Shown one piece after another: positions 1 through 11,879 of a DNA stretch of 64,000 nt. Position 1 is the first letter of the stretch, and each line of letters starts with the position of its first letter. The stretch comes from Diogma glabrata. Lineage: Eukaryota; Arthropoda; Insecta; Diptera; Cylindrotomidae. A model generated the notes under the pieces. It did no database searches and was not told where the DNA came from. It saw nothing but the letters and a program-made list of their open reading frames with translations. The stretch lies in the NCBI GenBank assembly GCA_963693315.1, contig OY856188.1, positions 270,997,114 to 271,061,113 of the forward strand. Direction: 5' to 3'. The position numbers were made by a program, and so were the translations under genes.

Positions 1-640
1 TTAAAATCGGTCCAGCCGTTTAGGAGGAGTTCAGTGACAATACCGACTGCAGCGCCTCTGCTGGGCTGATTTATAAATTTAAACCATTCGGGCGCCACCC
101 AAACGCACACAAAAAAATTCATTCAAATCGGTCCAGCCGTTTAGGAAAAGTTCAGTGACAATACCGACTGCAGCGCCTCTGCTGGGCTGATTTGTAAATT
201 TTAACCATCCAGGGCGCTACCCAAACGCATACAAAAAAAACTCATTCAAATCGGTCAAGCCGTTTAGGAGGAGTTCAGTGACAATATCGACTGCAGTGCC
301 TCTGCTGGGCTGATTTATAAATTTAAACCATTCGGGGCGCCACTCAAACGCACACAAAAAAAATTCATTCAAATCGGTTCAGCCGTGTAGGAGGAGTTTA
401 GTGACAATACCGACTGCAGTTCCTCTGCAGGGCTGATTTATAAATTAAACCATTCGAGGTGCCACCCAAACGCACACAAAAAAATTCATCGAAATCGGTC
501 CAGCCGTTTAGGAGGGGTTCAGTGACAATACCGACTGCATCGCCTCTGCCGGGTTGATTTATGAATCTAAACCATTCGGAGCGCCACTCAAACGCACACA
601 AAAAATTCATTCAAATCGGTCCAGCCGTTTAGAAGGAGTT
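1..640. repeat. Tandem array of a 121-123 bp unit
   Basis: Five complete units and a partial sixth run head to tail. The anchor motif tccagccgtt starts at 11, 132, 255 (as tcaagccgtt), 378 (as ttcagccgt), 499 and 620. Each unit also carries a cgactgcag...cctctgc block and a run of A after cgcacac. Units differ by scattered substitutions and 1-2 bp indels. The array is cut by the window start, so its true length is unknown. The sequence after the last unit (acacgtacag and an AT-rich stretch) resembles the 3' tail of a retroposon, but I see no coding domain. The short open frame at 398-610 on the minus strand is only repeat read-through. Confidence 0.9.
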
Positions 641-766
641 CACAGTCATACACACGTACAGTAGAATTATATATATGTATAAAGAAGAATAAAGATTAAA
701 AGATTGTTTTGTGGATTTATTTTTACAATAATTTAATAATTTAAATTATTGATATAAATGTTTTTA

Positions 767-1650
767 TGTTTGTTGGGAGCATTAAACATTCGTTCGTGAA
801 TGAATTTTGATGACACTTTGGAAAAAGATGCAAACATGTATGGCAAGGAACTGATCAGTTTTTAAGCGATAGTGAACAAAATGGTGTGGGGTCCCTTGAG
901 CACCTGTTTTTTTGAAAGCTCAATAACATATGTACCTGATAATCGAATTGGATGAAACTTAGTACATGGGCATTTAGTACGGTTCAAAACAGTTCTGCAT
1001 CCCAACTTCCAGTTTTTCACTTACGGTAAACATTTTTTTTTGTAATTTTTCAATTTTTTCTGTGTGTTTATGCACACTACAGCCTACAATAATGAAGTTA
1101 TTGTGATGAAACTTATGGAAAAGGTTCCAATTAGTGTGAGAAGATAGTTATCATCTTTTGAGACACATTGATCAGAGTGGCGGGGGTCTACCATACAAAT
1201 GCTGACTTCTCGCACTTTGTTTTTAAAGTTAGTTGGGAGCATATAGACTTCATTCATTAATCAATTTTAATGACACTTTGAAAAAAGATAAAGACTTAAA
1301 AGACAAAGAACTGATTAGTTTTTGGACAATATTGGGATAAGTGGTGGGGGTCCTCCCGTACACCTGTTTATTGTTTCAATGTTTGTTGGAAGCATACAAC
1401 ATTCGTTCGTTAAGTAGTTTTGATGACACATCGCAAAAAGATGCAAATATTTATGGCAAGGAACAGATTAGTTTTTTTAGCGATGGTAAACAAAGTGGTA
1501 GGGGTCCTCCGAGCACCTGTTATTTTGGAAGCTCAATAACATCTGTACCTGATAATGGAATTGGATGAATCTTGGTACATAAACATTTAGTACGGTTCAC
1601 AACAGTTCTGCATCCTAACTTCCGGTTTATCACTTCCGGTTAAATTTTTT
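767..1650 (+). repeat. Dispersed repeat, three copies in direct orientation
   Basis: A unit starting with tgtttgttgggagc occurs at about 767-1040 and again at 1380-1650, with a partial copy at 1231-1378. Shared blocks include attcgttcg, gatgacac, ggcaaggaac, ggggtcc and tttagtacggttc. A fourth start (tgtttgttgggatac) lies at about 1681, just before the Helentron-like copy. A fragment with the gaactgattagtttttgg block recurs near 6750. No coding capacity is apparent; the small plus-strand frames here are incidental. Confidence 0.75.
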
Positions 1651-1711
1651 TTTCTACTTTTTCTCGTACAACAGAATTTATGTTTGTTGGGATACTACTG
1701 CTTTCTTTAAT

Positions 1712-2690
1712 ATTACTTCGGTCTGAAAGACCGATTCATGAGCCAAAAGTGAAATTCTTACCCCCACTTTATTTTGGCATTTCTCGACGTTTTAGGACCT
1801 ACTGATTCTAAAAAGTCAAAAAAAAATGTATGTCTGTCTGTCGGCCTGCCGTCATTACCTACGCTGCAGGGGAAACCGCTGGAGGGATTTCAACAATTTT
1901 TTTTTCTAAAAATAGGTATACTCAAGGTACAGGTCCGAAAGAACGCATGTTCGATAACTGTACCGGAAGTGTGTCAAAAAAATCATTAAGTGTTTCAAAA
2001 ACAGCAAATTTTCGTATTTTTGGCTTAAAAAAATGCATTTTAAGTGATTACGAGTAGGAATATTAAATCTGGAGGAATCTTGATGGAAGGGATTGATATG
2101 TGAGATCAAAAACTAGATTATTGCATTATTAGTTTGTCAAACAAAGTTGTCAAGTGTGTCAAAAGAAAGATTTTTATTTATTTTTTTTTCCTAATTTTTT
2201 GGAAAAACAAAACTAATTATTTGTATGACATGAAATTTTATTATTATTATAGAGAATTATGGCATTATAAGTTTGTCAAAAAATTAATATCAAGTGTGTG
2301 TCAAAAAATGATTTCATTTATTTTTCAGCCAAGTTTTTTGAAAAAAAAATTTTGCTGTTTTTATGACGTAAATGTTATTCAAATGAATAAAATTGTACAT
2401 GGACATTTTTGAATTTGTTATAGTTTTTGAAATATTTTTGGAATTTTGAAAAAGTTTGTATTTTTGATTTTCTAATAATTTTTGCAATATTTGTGGAATT
2501 TTGGAAGAATTTTAATTTTTGATTTTGTAATAATTTTTGAAATATTTTTAGAATTTTGAAAAATAAATAGAATTTGTCTATATTTTTAGAATTTTGGAAA
2601 ATGTTTCTATTTCTGATTTTGTAAGAATTTTTGGAATATTTTTAGAATTTTGGAAAAGGTTTGAATTTTAAGAATTTTTGAAATATTATT
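1712..2690 (+). mobile_element. Helentron/HINE-like non-autonomous element, copy 1 (3' truncated)
   Basis: It starts with attacttcggtctg (core 1715-1725), then the family's conserved 5' block: cgacgttttaggacc, an A-run, a gtctgtctgtc microsatellite, gaaaccgctggaggg and the gataactgtaccggaag block. The 3' half is a degenerate tandem array of T-rich units of the type ggaattttgaaaaag. The 3' inverted subterminal repeat and hairpin seen in copy 3 are absent, because the array runs into its own inverted copy at about 2700. Non-coding. Confidence 0.65.
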
Positions 2691-2834
2691 GGATTTTAGA
2701 AATTCCAAAAATTATAATAAAATCAAAAATTTAAAATTCTGAAAATATTCCGAAAATTCTTACAAAATCAGAAATAGAAACATTTTCCAAAATTCTAAAA
2801 ATATAGACAAATTCTATTTATTTTTCAAAATTCT
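2551..2834. repeat. Inverted repeat, about 100-bp arms, in the element's T-rich array
   Basis: The arm at 2551-2653 reappears as its near-perfect reverse complement at 2733-2834, separated by about 80 bp. Distinctive stretches such as gtttctatttctgattttg pair with caaaatcagaaatagaaac. Reverse-orientation array material continues to about 3115, where a new plus-strand element starts. Confidence 0.85.
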
Positions 2835-3117
2835 AAAAAAATCAAAACTTTTTCCAAAATTCTAAACTTTTGCAAAAATTATTACAAAATCAAAGATAAA
2901 AACGTTTTTCAAAAATTCTTGAACTATTGCAAATATTATGACAAAATCAAAACTTGAAACTTTTTTCAAAATTATAATAGTCAAAAATTTAAAATTTTTC
3001 AAAATTCTAAAAATATTCCAAAAATTCTTACAAAATCAAAAACTAAAACTTTTTCAAAAATTCTAAAAATATTGCAAAAATTATTACAAAATCCAAATAC
3101 AAACTTTTTTCAAAACT

Positions 3118-3500
3118 ACTTCGGTCTGCAAGCCCTAAGTATTACATTCATGAGCCAAAAGTGAAATTCTTACCCCCACTTTTTTGGCATTTCTCGACGT
3201 TTTAGGACCTACTGATTGTAAAAAAGCAAAAAAAAAAATGTATGTCTGTCTGTCGGCCGGCCGTCCGTCCGTCATTACCGTCATTACCGCCATTACGAAA
3301 TCTAGAAAACCGCTGGAGGGATTTCAAACTTTTTTTTTTTAAATAGGTATACTCAAGAGACAGGTCCGAAAGGACGCTGTGTTCGATAACTGTACCGGAA
3401 GTGTGTCTAAAAAATCATTATGTGTGTCAAAAATAGCAAATTTTCATATTTTTGGCTTAAAAAACGTTCATTTTAAGTGATTACGAGCATTGAACATGGA
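3118..3500 (+). mobile_element. Helentron/HINE-like element, copy 2 (5' end only)
   Basis: Begins with acttcggtctg at 3118-3128 and carries the same 5' conserved block as copy 1: cgacgttttaggacc, the gtctgtctgtc microsatellite, the ccgctggaggg block and gataactgtaccggaag. Similarity stops around the gtgattacgag motif near 3490, so the T-rich array and 3' terminus are missing. Non-coding. Confidence 0.65.
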
Positions 3501-3639
3501 ACATTGAATTTGTATCTGGTTTTGTCAGGACCCCCTTTATACAGAATGTTCCAGCCCTTCAATGAAAGACCGGCTACTCTGTGTTTAATAATGTAGGGCT
3601 CTTGAATTATCAATTATTCATGATTAATTTCAGAAATGA

Positions 3640-3960
3640 CTCTATTTCGTTACGTTTTAGCAGCATTTCACAAGCTTCGTGTAAAGTATCTTGGTTTAAC
3701 TTTTGACAAGCGGAATAACTGCAACTAGATTGCTGTGACAATTCATGTAGGCTTGTGTCAGCTTAGGGAGTATGACTGCTAAATGGTCTATTAGCTATAT
3801 ATAAAGTAGTTGTCAGAACCATTGTCAAATATGAATCCCCGGTTATCGAGAAGTTTTGTTGGAAGCGTGACAAAAAAACTGCGGGCTATACAAAGACTTG
3901 CCTTTAAATGCATTAGAAGCTCCTTTTCAGAAGTCATTTTTATTTCTAAACCGGTCGGGA
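3640..3960 (+). pseudogene. Non-LTR retrotransposon RT C-terminal remnant
   Basis: Conceptual translation in shifting frames gives VKYLGLTFDK, then VVRTIVKYESPV, then KKLRAIQRLAFKCIRSSF. This order matches the post-catalytic part of a jockey/CR1-type LINE reverse transcriptase (the KYLG motif, the VV.PIV.Y..PVWW region, the RVQR helix). Several frameshifts and stops interrupt it, and neither the catalytic FADD box nor an endonuclease is nearby. This is my reading of motif order, not a database match. Confidence 0.55.
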
Positions 3961-4059
3961 AGGAATCAGTTTCCAGCCTTAGGTACAATTTTTCAGATTT
4001 TAGACCTTTTTTATTTTTAAACAAATCGATGGACATATATACTGAGTTTGTATAAAAAT

Positions 4060-7000
4060 TTTCAAAATTTCGTTTAGAAGAAATAATTTAAAATTTATTG
4101 TTAAAAACGTATATTGAATTCAATACACGCCAACCGCAGGTTGAAGAACACCAACTGGTGTTCCATCAATTTAAATTTCGTTTTGTCCGCAAAAATGCGT
4201 TATTTTAATTTTACTTTATATAGAATATATTAAAACTTTTACATTCTTATTATGTAGGAAAAATCATAAGAAAATCTAATATGTACGTATATTTTTTCAT
4301 ACCAGATCTTCACCAAGAAAGAATAAACTCAACCTCGCAGCACGAGTTTTCTCGTTTTTGGCAGATTTACAATATTTTATTTTAGATTTATTAAACAAAA
4401 CACAATTGTTTGGAAACATTTCGGTTCATGGTTTTTATTTTTTTTTATTGAATTATGATTTTTAATTTTAGGAAAAACTCTTACGAGGAAATTACAAAAA
4501 CAAAAAACTTGTGCAAGGAAAAATTTTCTTTAAAAATTATTTGCAATCAAAACAAAACTTTTGCTAACAATAAAATAATGCAACACACTTTAATAGGAAA
4601 TTAAAAACGGGGAAATAAATAATTAAATTTTTTGCAAAATATGTAAAATTTATTTTAAAGCTAACTATTTTAACAAAAACTTTTACATTCCCGATCAAGT
4701 GACCACATGTGAAAAATAATGAAAACCTTTTACGAGTATGTAGTCTGGTTCGATCTTATTAGAAAATTTCAACTCTAACAAAATTTTTAAAAATTTTGTC
4801 TCATCGGGACCAGCTGACAAAGATAAACTATGTACTAAAAATTTTATATGTGGATTAGATTCAGATATATTCAATTATTTTCTCTTTTGATTGAAAGCCA
4901 CACTCGAATTTAATATTTTCTTAGGATGAAGAAACGAACCGCAGTTGATTTTGTTCTTTTCTGAACATTGTGACAAAGTTAGTAGCGTAAACACAACGTT
5001 TTGTACTTTTTTTTATTAATTTTTTGCTTATATTGAATAATTTTATAAAACATCAATTCTCTTTGCTAATGTTCTGAAACAGCTGTCCATTTTTTTTCTG
5101 CTTCAGCAGCATAACATCAAATTAGGCTAAAATAAATAAATCGTAGAAGATGGAAGAGGGTGGTGATGATGTTAGTAATTTCATTAGGAAGACAAGCATC
5201 TCTCAAAGGTAAAGTAAAAAAAAACTGCTATAAGCAACAATAAACAGGAAATTTCTAATACAATACATATTTTGTCTATGTGACTATGGAGATTTTATAT
5301 TAAAGCATTGAGTATGTCACATAAGGGAAATCATTCTTAGCATATTCATGAAATTATTTTTTTCTAGATAGGCTTCTAAAATTACAATGAAATATTGTCG
5401 AATTTTGATTTATTATTTCGTACGAAGAAGAAAAAAAAACTGAAGTTGTGACATGTGTAGATAAAATGTTACTAAAATTAAAGATTGTTTGTTTAACATA
5501 TTCTTGAGAAATACGTTTTTCTATTGGAAAGATTTTCGTGTATCAATCAATATGAATTTATTGATGTAAAATTAGTGATTAGATACTACTTTCGAGTGTT
5601 GTATACGTTAAACTTGTAGCTCGGCTTATACGAAATTTGATCTCAAATCCGTTTTCGGTACAAAATGCAATGACAAATGTCTAACTTAATAAGACGTGTT
5701 CAAAATTAATACCCAATAATTCGATTTCGATTAGATATGTTTTTCGATGTTTATCACAAGAATGATCACCGCGGGGTCAGAATAGATGGCAGTTTCCAAC
5801 CCTATCACATTAGCCGTATCTAGGTCTGGATTTTTCTATCGAAATCCGACCAATATTCGATGTTTCTTCTCACACTCTTTAATTCAAAACGGCAATAACT
5901 TGACATTCAAACTCCCATACCACTTGATACCAGCTTTGCTATATGTACTAACTTTTGATTTGTCAGTTCCAGTAATACAAAATTATTGCAATTAAAAGTA
6001 ATAATTATAAAGCGAACTCAATATAACTTTGTGAGCTGGTTTTGTCAACTCTATTGTAACGACTCTTTGTTGGTTCTTTTAGATTATTGAGCAAATACGA
6101 CAGTAAAAAGACAGATCTTTAGTTAACAGAATCTCAAACTTTATTTATCCACCAATTACAGCAACTTCCGATTTTAATTACAATAAATTCTATGGTCTCC
6201 AATTTATGTACCATAAATTTCACCGCTTTCCACAATTTGAATCAATGAGAGTCGGAATCGTAAAATCTGTATTTACTATTCCACTAGGTTCAAATTCTTT
6301 CACTATTAGTACCCAGGCTCAAGTACCACCGATTATTCCTTATACTTGGGAATATTTGTAAAACACTTTTAATTGCAAAATCAAAACTGACTATCTGATA
6401 TTCTGTTCGCTTATTTATATCGAAAAATAAATAAATCGAAACTTCTATAATCCACTAGAAATCAATATTACGTAGTCCGTACATCTTGAATAGGCCACAC
6501 CTATTTCCATTCATACTTGCATTTGAATGTAGAAAACATTTAGGCGGAACGTATTGGTTATTTATGATTAAATTAAATTAACCCATTCTGGACGAAGTTT
6601 ATTACACTATTAACAATTTACTAGATTTCGTACAGTCTTGCGAGTTATGGTAAATTTTTTATCTTGTTTAGTAAACGACAGTAACGCGCATCAGTGTTCT
6701 TTAATAGAGCGATTTTTATAAGGCTATAAAACTTAAAAATCAATACGATAGAGAACTGATTAGTTTTTGGACGGTAATAAACGAGTTTGGCTAAAATCAG
6801 ATAAATCAATCCCAGGAAAAGATTTCGAATTTCGATACGAGAATTCAACTCCATGTAGAAATAGAAATCACAAAATCTCTAGCGAGTATAATCAAAACGG
6901 TTGACGCTTATTCATCATCATTTGCAAACATATTGGCCGAGTTCAAAGGCATTACAATACCGAAAAACGAAAACACGAGACACATCTGCGACAACATAAC

Positions 7001-7630
7001 AGCTGATGCTTTATTGCGTATCTAGACTGCAATTACCACATATGTAGTACAAATATTATTTGCGATACAAGCAATAAATAGATACTTGGGATGCGAAATT
7101 TCCGTTCAGTAGATAAGCTATGCCGGTTCTAACGACACGAATTATTATTATAGACCTCCTAAATTCTCAAAATTGAGAGCCTTGCGTTGCAAAAATGCAC
7201 AGACGTGAATTTTGAGTAAGAAGAGATGGTGGATTGAAAAAAATTAAAGGTGACGTCTTACGAAATTTGAAAAAAGAAAATTGAAAATAGAAAAGAAGAG
7301 AAATGTTTTTGTTGTATTATAACTATCCAGTTTTTTTAATTTTATGCATGACGTCACACGACAAAGAAAAAATCATATAGCAAAGAGAATGTAATAATTA
7401 TAATTTACACTACGTTCTACAAAGTTGCATTTGAGATATTAATGATGTCCGATGACTTTCATAGTTAGCACGTTGCTCTTTTTGTTTGTATTTAATAATT
7501 ATTTGACACACATAATCTGAACACTGCGATGTAGGAGTATCGTTATTTATAATATTTATAACAATTTGAGTAACCAAGACGATAAACCATCTGTAATCAT
7601 ATTGTCTTTTCCACTAATTATAATATAACC
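4060..7630. other. AT-rich intergenic stretch, largely featureless
   Basis: No convincing multi-exon gene or intact element is visible apart from a candidate short exon at 5150. Open frames here (for example 5786-5995 and 6645-6854) are short, low-complexity and lack recognisable motifs. Near 6960-7040 on the plus strand the translation ITADALLRI resembles the end of a gypsy RNase H domain, but nothing around it supports more than heavily decayed debris. Confidence 0.5.
5150..5208 (+). CDS. Candidate first coding exon, unknown gene
   Basis: An ATG in a fair context (gtagaagATGG) opens 19 codons plus 2 nt, beginning MEEGGDDVSNF and ending ISQ. It is followed at once by the donor-like sequence AG/GTAAAGT. 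The peptide is acidic and hydrophilic and less AT-biased than its surroundings, unlike random frames here. I could not find a convincing downstream exon within several kilobases, and I do not recognise the protein. It may be chance; RNA evidence would decide. Confidence 0.22.
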
Positions 7631-7639
7631 TAAGTGCCT

Positions 7640-8040
7640 TGACTGGCGTGGGCTATGTTCAGTTTAAGACGTAGGTGCTTTTGTCAGAGATTTGTGATTA
7701 GAGAAGATTGTGTGTTCTCTGCCTTCTATGAAATATCGAAAATGCTTTAGAACTTGATGGATGCCAAGCAATTCCCTATCAAAAGCAGAGTATTTTTTGA
7801 ATAAAAAACCAAAGGTCCCCACCGACCATTATTAAATTTTACGAGAACAGCACCTATTGCCCAACTAGACGCATCAGCGGTTATATTAAATATAGCATCA
7901 TCATTAGAATGTGTCAGTAGAGTGCATGGCGCTTAATCATCTTTACATTCCTTAACCATTCTTCACATTCCACAGACCAATTGAACTTCGGTTTCTTTGA
8001 TTTAAGTTTTATCATTGTAGAGAGATGGGAGTGTAATGGG
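7640..8040 (-). pseudogene. Ty3/gypsy RNase H fragment (pol remnant)
   Basis: Read on the minus strand, the order is ECEEWLRNVK, then TADASSWAIGAVL, PLVFYSK, SAFDRELLGIHQVLKHFRYF and a decayed NHKSLTKA (family form DHKPLT.A). This is the RT connection and RNase H part of a Ty3/gypsy pol. Frame changes are present and RT, integrase and LTRs are absent. It probably belongs to the same broad lineage as the copy at 12.1-13.9 kb. Confidence 0.75.
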
Positions 8041-9550
8041 ACTAAAAAAAGAAGAAGGAGAGGAAAAGTTCACAATAACTTCAACTCTGTTCTCAAATTA
8101 AATACTTTATAAATTTCTTAGAAAATACGTATTTTTTATTTCATCTATACTACTTGTATCTAGTACGAAAATGGTCCGGTTTAAATTTCAACTATTTTAG
8201 TCTTCCAGATGACAAATTTCTTCTTTCATCCCGATTTCTATTAAATTTAAGACATTTGCAAATCTCACACAATTACTTATGAAAATTACCATCGTAGATC
8301 TTTCGTTTTATTTTTAATATTTTTTTTTTTGTAGATTCTACAAAGTGTAAATAAAATTAATAGAAGTTTTGTAAATTTTCTAAATAATTTACTAAATTTT
8401 TTACATATTTTTTAATAAATATTTGAATAATTTATTAAAATTTGTTTGATGGTCTGCCTTGTTAAACTGTAATTAGTGTAAGTTCTGATAATTGATCTTG
8501 ATGAAACTTGGTATTTAAGTTTTTTATAGGAGTCAACATACGTCTCTAACCCACTTACATTTAATGTGTTGTTGTGATCACGAATTCTGCCAGGGGACGT
8601 TTGTGGAATTGAGGTGGGTTGTCGGGAAGTCGGGACTTGACAGGTCAGACAATTAAACCGCTTGCATTACCAGCAAAGGCCGGCATTCTGATAACTCACC
8701 CTATATTCCTCATTCTCCAACTATAATATTACCTGCTTCGCGTTACATAAGTTTTGTTTAACATGTATCTAAATAATCAGTTGCAAATGGGATGAATCTT
8801 TTATCGTCCAGCGTGTATTTTCCTAAACTCATTATTTACTGATATCATTGTAGTTATAATTTGTTTACATTTTTATGTATATAACCTAATATATATTACT
8901 TTTTCAATTTTTTGTATCAAACGAGTATAAAGAAATAATGAAATGATGACGCATCTTGCATTTTATAAAAAAGAATATATCATATTAAACGTAAATCATA
9001 TAACTTTCCTTTGTAAAGTTTTTTTTCTGTTATATATTTGAATGAGAAAAAAATGAAACAGACATATTCTCTTGCAAATGTTTTTTGTATGCTTTAATAC
9101 TTCAACAAAAGCTTGTTGTACGTTTCGATGATAAACGAATGGAAGAGACATAATGACCATGAATCCACTTTTGTCTTTTTTTAGTCATAAAAATAGAAAT
9201 AATATTAATCGAGGATATTGCTCAAATTTGAGGTTAGTTGATTTTGGATATTAAACCAAAAAATAATTAAAAATTAAAATGTTAAAGTCAGTTGGTGATT
9301 AATAATTATTAAAATTAGTTCATGGTTTTTTTCTTTTGCTTAAATTAGTTCGTTTTAGATATTCGATAATTGATATTTTTAGAAATAAAAACACACGTTA
9401 GATATTAAAGGAAATCAAAAAAATAATCGAGATCAAGCTCGTGAGGTTAAATGATAAAATTAAAAAAACAAATAAAGCTATCCCGGGTAGTGGAAAGTTA
9501 AACTCACGGTAAATAATTCGGGAATTATTTGGAACATTGTAAAATTCAAA
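8041..9550. other. Intergenic, no gene seen
   Basis: AT-rich sequence with one GC-richer island around 8580-8720 that I cannot identify. A gatgaaacttgg block near 8500 is shared with the dispersed repeat at 0.77-1.65 kb. No coding exon, RNA gene or intact element recognised. Confidence 0.5.
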
Positions 9551-9555
9551 TGAGA

Positions 9556-10810
9556 AGCACCTGCGAGAAGCTGCTCACGCTGTAAATCATTTTTAGCCTT
9601 TCGCTGTGCATGGTCTTAAAAAATTGCCATTTATTTGGATTATCTACTTTAATCATTTGCCTAAATCCATTATTCTAGCCTTCGCACCGATTATTTGTTT
9701 TATCACCTGCATTTTTCGCATCCTGATAACAGTTCCAATCTTTAATTTGAAATCTGGGAAGACGCCTTGCACCTCCAATATTTATACGACCTGTGTAGGT
9801 GTCTTCAAAATAATCTACTATAGCAATAGCACTCTCTGGAATTGTGTTTGATTGTACCAATATATCAAAATATTCAATTACTTTTTCTATTGGCACATAT
9901 GCAAGTGCTGTAAGATGTTTTACATTAAGGGCAAATTGCGAATCAGTATCATAGTTGCTATTAAAACCAAGAGAACAAATCTTTCGGTATACTGATTTCT
10001 TGAGTGGAAAAAGCACAGCTGTATATTTATTTTAGGAAAAATTGACTGAAAAGCAGATATTGCAGCTTGTTCAAAGTCAAGATGAATCTTTGATGGATTC
10101 ATTTCACTATTTTGTGACTTCAATTGAAACAGCATTTTATCACACTTGGTTTTCATTTTATTGGGAGTAATGCAAATACGAGAAGCATTGGGTGGCCATT
10201 TATTAAACCATGTATAACGTAAAGTTGATAAAATAAATTAGGACAAACAGAAAATGTCCCATCAGCGTACCATTCACATGACTTAGCTAACAAGCTTAAA
10301 TTGGAAGCAGTTGAAAATATAATCATGTGATTCTGTCCAGTCGCGTTCGTTTTTAGAAGTTGCACGATATTTTTCAGGAATGGCAAAGGCTTTTGTTGCT
10401 AATGAGTATGATCGGATCATACTCATTAGCAACTGCTCTGATTTGTCGGATGCGGCGTTTCATAGACTGGAACTGGGGTAATTGAGCAGCAGCAGCAGGA
10501 GATATATTTTTGGCTTCTGCAGCAATTAAAGCTTGGGTAGAACTAGAAAACGAAGCCTTAGCTACCTCACAAATGTTGCTCATGTGCATGGAAGTATCTA
10601 ATTTTGCAGCCTCTGCAGCATGATTGTGTTCCTTAGGTACGAACAATATTTACCTTCAACAGGGTGCAATCTAGAGCCACACTTGTTTTTATAATTTGCC
10701 GAGCATTTCCATATTGTCTTTTCAGCGTATGTCCTTTCTTTGTAAAATGTATATCCATTCAATATAAGTAAGTCTTTAATTTTTTCAGTTTTAGTCAAAG
10801 TATAATCCAT
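9556..10810 (-). pseudogene. MULE transposase with N-terminal FLYWCH zinc finger, disrupted
   Basis: The start is the ATG at 10808-10810. A FLYWCH-type finger follows: LLILNGYTFYKE, then IWKCSANYKNKCGSRLH, with the final HNHA in another frame near 10620, so a frameshift lies at about 10640. The MULE transposase core continues in pieces: SCEWYADGTFSVCP (first catalytic Asp region), HPMLLVFALLP, then HLDFEQAAISAF (second Asp) and IQLCFFH, then ALNVKHLTALAYVP, YTGR, WNCYQD and KTNNRCEG. After the CEG a stop replaces the expected Trp, followed by NNGFRQM. Frames change at about 10640, 10400 and 10000 and an internal stop lies near 9675, so it cannot make an active enzyme. FLYWCH-MULE fusions are common in insect genomes. 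I could not define terminal inverted repeats. Confidence 0.8.
10395..10433. repeat. Perfect 19-bp palindrome inside the MULE frame
   Basis: The arms gttgctaatgagtatgatc (10395-10413) and its exact reverse complement (10415-10433) flank a single G. It sits where the transposase reading frame breaks, so the second arm looks like a templated copy of the first. Confidence 0.95.
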
Positions 10811-11025
10811 TTTAAAATCAATAGAATATATCCAACAAATAATAAAATTCAAAGAAAAAGAAAAGTTCACACAACTTGAGATCAAAACTTCAAGTGATAA
10901 TTTTTGGAACAGTAAAAATAAGAAACTTTGTTTTAATTTTAATGTTTGCATGGACTACTGTGATAATTTTTTTCATTTTATTTGCTTTTTCTTATTATCG
11001 CATAAAAAATGCATCGCAAACTAGT

Positions 11026-11442
11026 TCATCGCAATAATTTGTTTTCGCTTCGAAGAAAGGCCGCGCGGCGATGAACTATTTTGCGATGAATTGCTTTGCG
11101 ATGAATTGCTTTGCAATGAATTGCTGTGCGATGAATTGCTTGCGACGAGTTGCTTGCGATGAATTGCTTGCGACGAATCAGCCGGGAGTCAAGCTTTGAA
11201 CCTTTCGCTCTGTCAATTTCAGACTTTTCGTTTGAGATAATCTGGTTAGATATTTTGTTGGCCTTTAGATATTGGGATCGATTAGCAGGAGTTTTGTTAT
11301 GAATCCATATGTTAAATGATCGACGTTTGTTTCTAAGTGCCGCTTTGGCAGCCTTCGAATACAAGTATTTATTTACTATATTATCAAACCAAAATAATCT
11401 TATACGAATATGCAAAGTACAAATATTAATAATTTTGAACAA
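11026..11442 (-). pseudogene. Possible LINE linker-region remnant ending in a minisatellite
   Basis: A 138-codon open frame reads WFDNIVNKY, then KAAKAALRNKRRSFNIW and KTPANRSQYLKANK. This resembles the basic segment between the endonuclease and reverse transcriptase of jockey/CR1-type LINEs (WW..E...A...RR..F..W......R..Y...N). No flanking catalytic domain is visible. The C-terminal third is encoded by a roughly 15-bp minisatellite, giving repeated AIHRK peptides, so the end of the frame is not original protein. Identification is tentative. Confidence 0.3.
11070..11180. repeat. Minisatellite, about 15-bp unit
   Basis: Tandem, slightly diverged copies of ttgcgatgaattgct, with exact units at 11081-11095 and 11096-11110 and shortened gcgacga variants toward 11180. 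About seven units in all. Confidence 0.85.
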
Positions 11443-11879
11443 GAATATTTTGTAATATAAAATGTGTTTTCCGTTGGAAAAATTATTTTATAAAATATCC
11501 TAACGCATTTATTTTGTACACAAGCAAACATTTTACCATTCTAATTGCGGTCGGTGTTTATGTTTTTTTTAAGATTACAACAAATTTTTCAATTGTATGA
11601 AAATCAAATAACAACCCACAAAAATGTGGAAATATTTTGGGTTTAATGCAATAGCTTAGCCACCCTCAATGAACTTATTAACATCTTGATATAATTTTAA
11701 GGAACAATGAAGCATTTTTTTTTCCGAAATAAAAAGAAAACTTATGGTAATGTTTATGAAAAATGAAATCATATTATATTTTATGGAAACAAAAATTTCA
11801 TTTATTGAATCATTATACGAAAACTGAACAAGATTTGGTTTTTGGATCATAAACTAAAGAGAACATGTACTTAGAAGTT

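Noticed and set aside
5786..5995. Open frame of 69 codons starting MAVSNPITLAVS
   Set aside because: No conserved motif, no splice context and no neighbouring exon.
6960..7040. Plus-strand ITADALLRI, like the end of a gypsy RNase H
   Set aside because: Only one short motif with a stop right after and no adjacent RNase H or integrase; too little to call an element.
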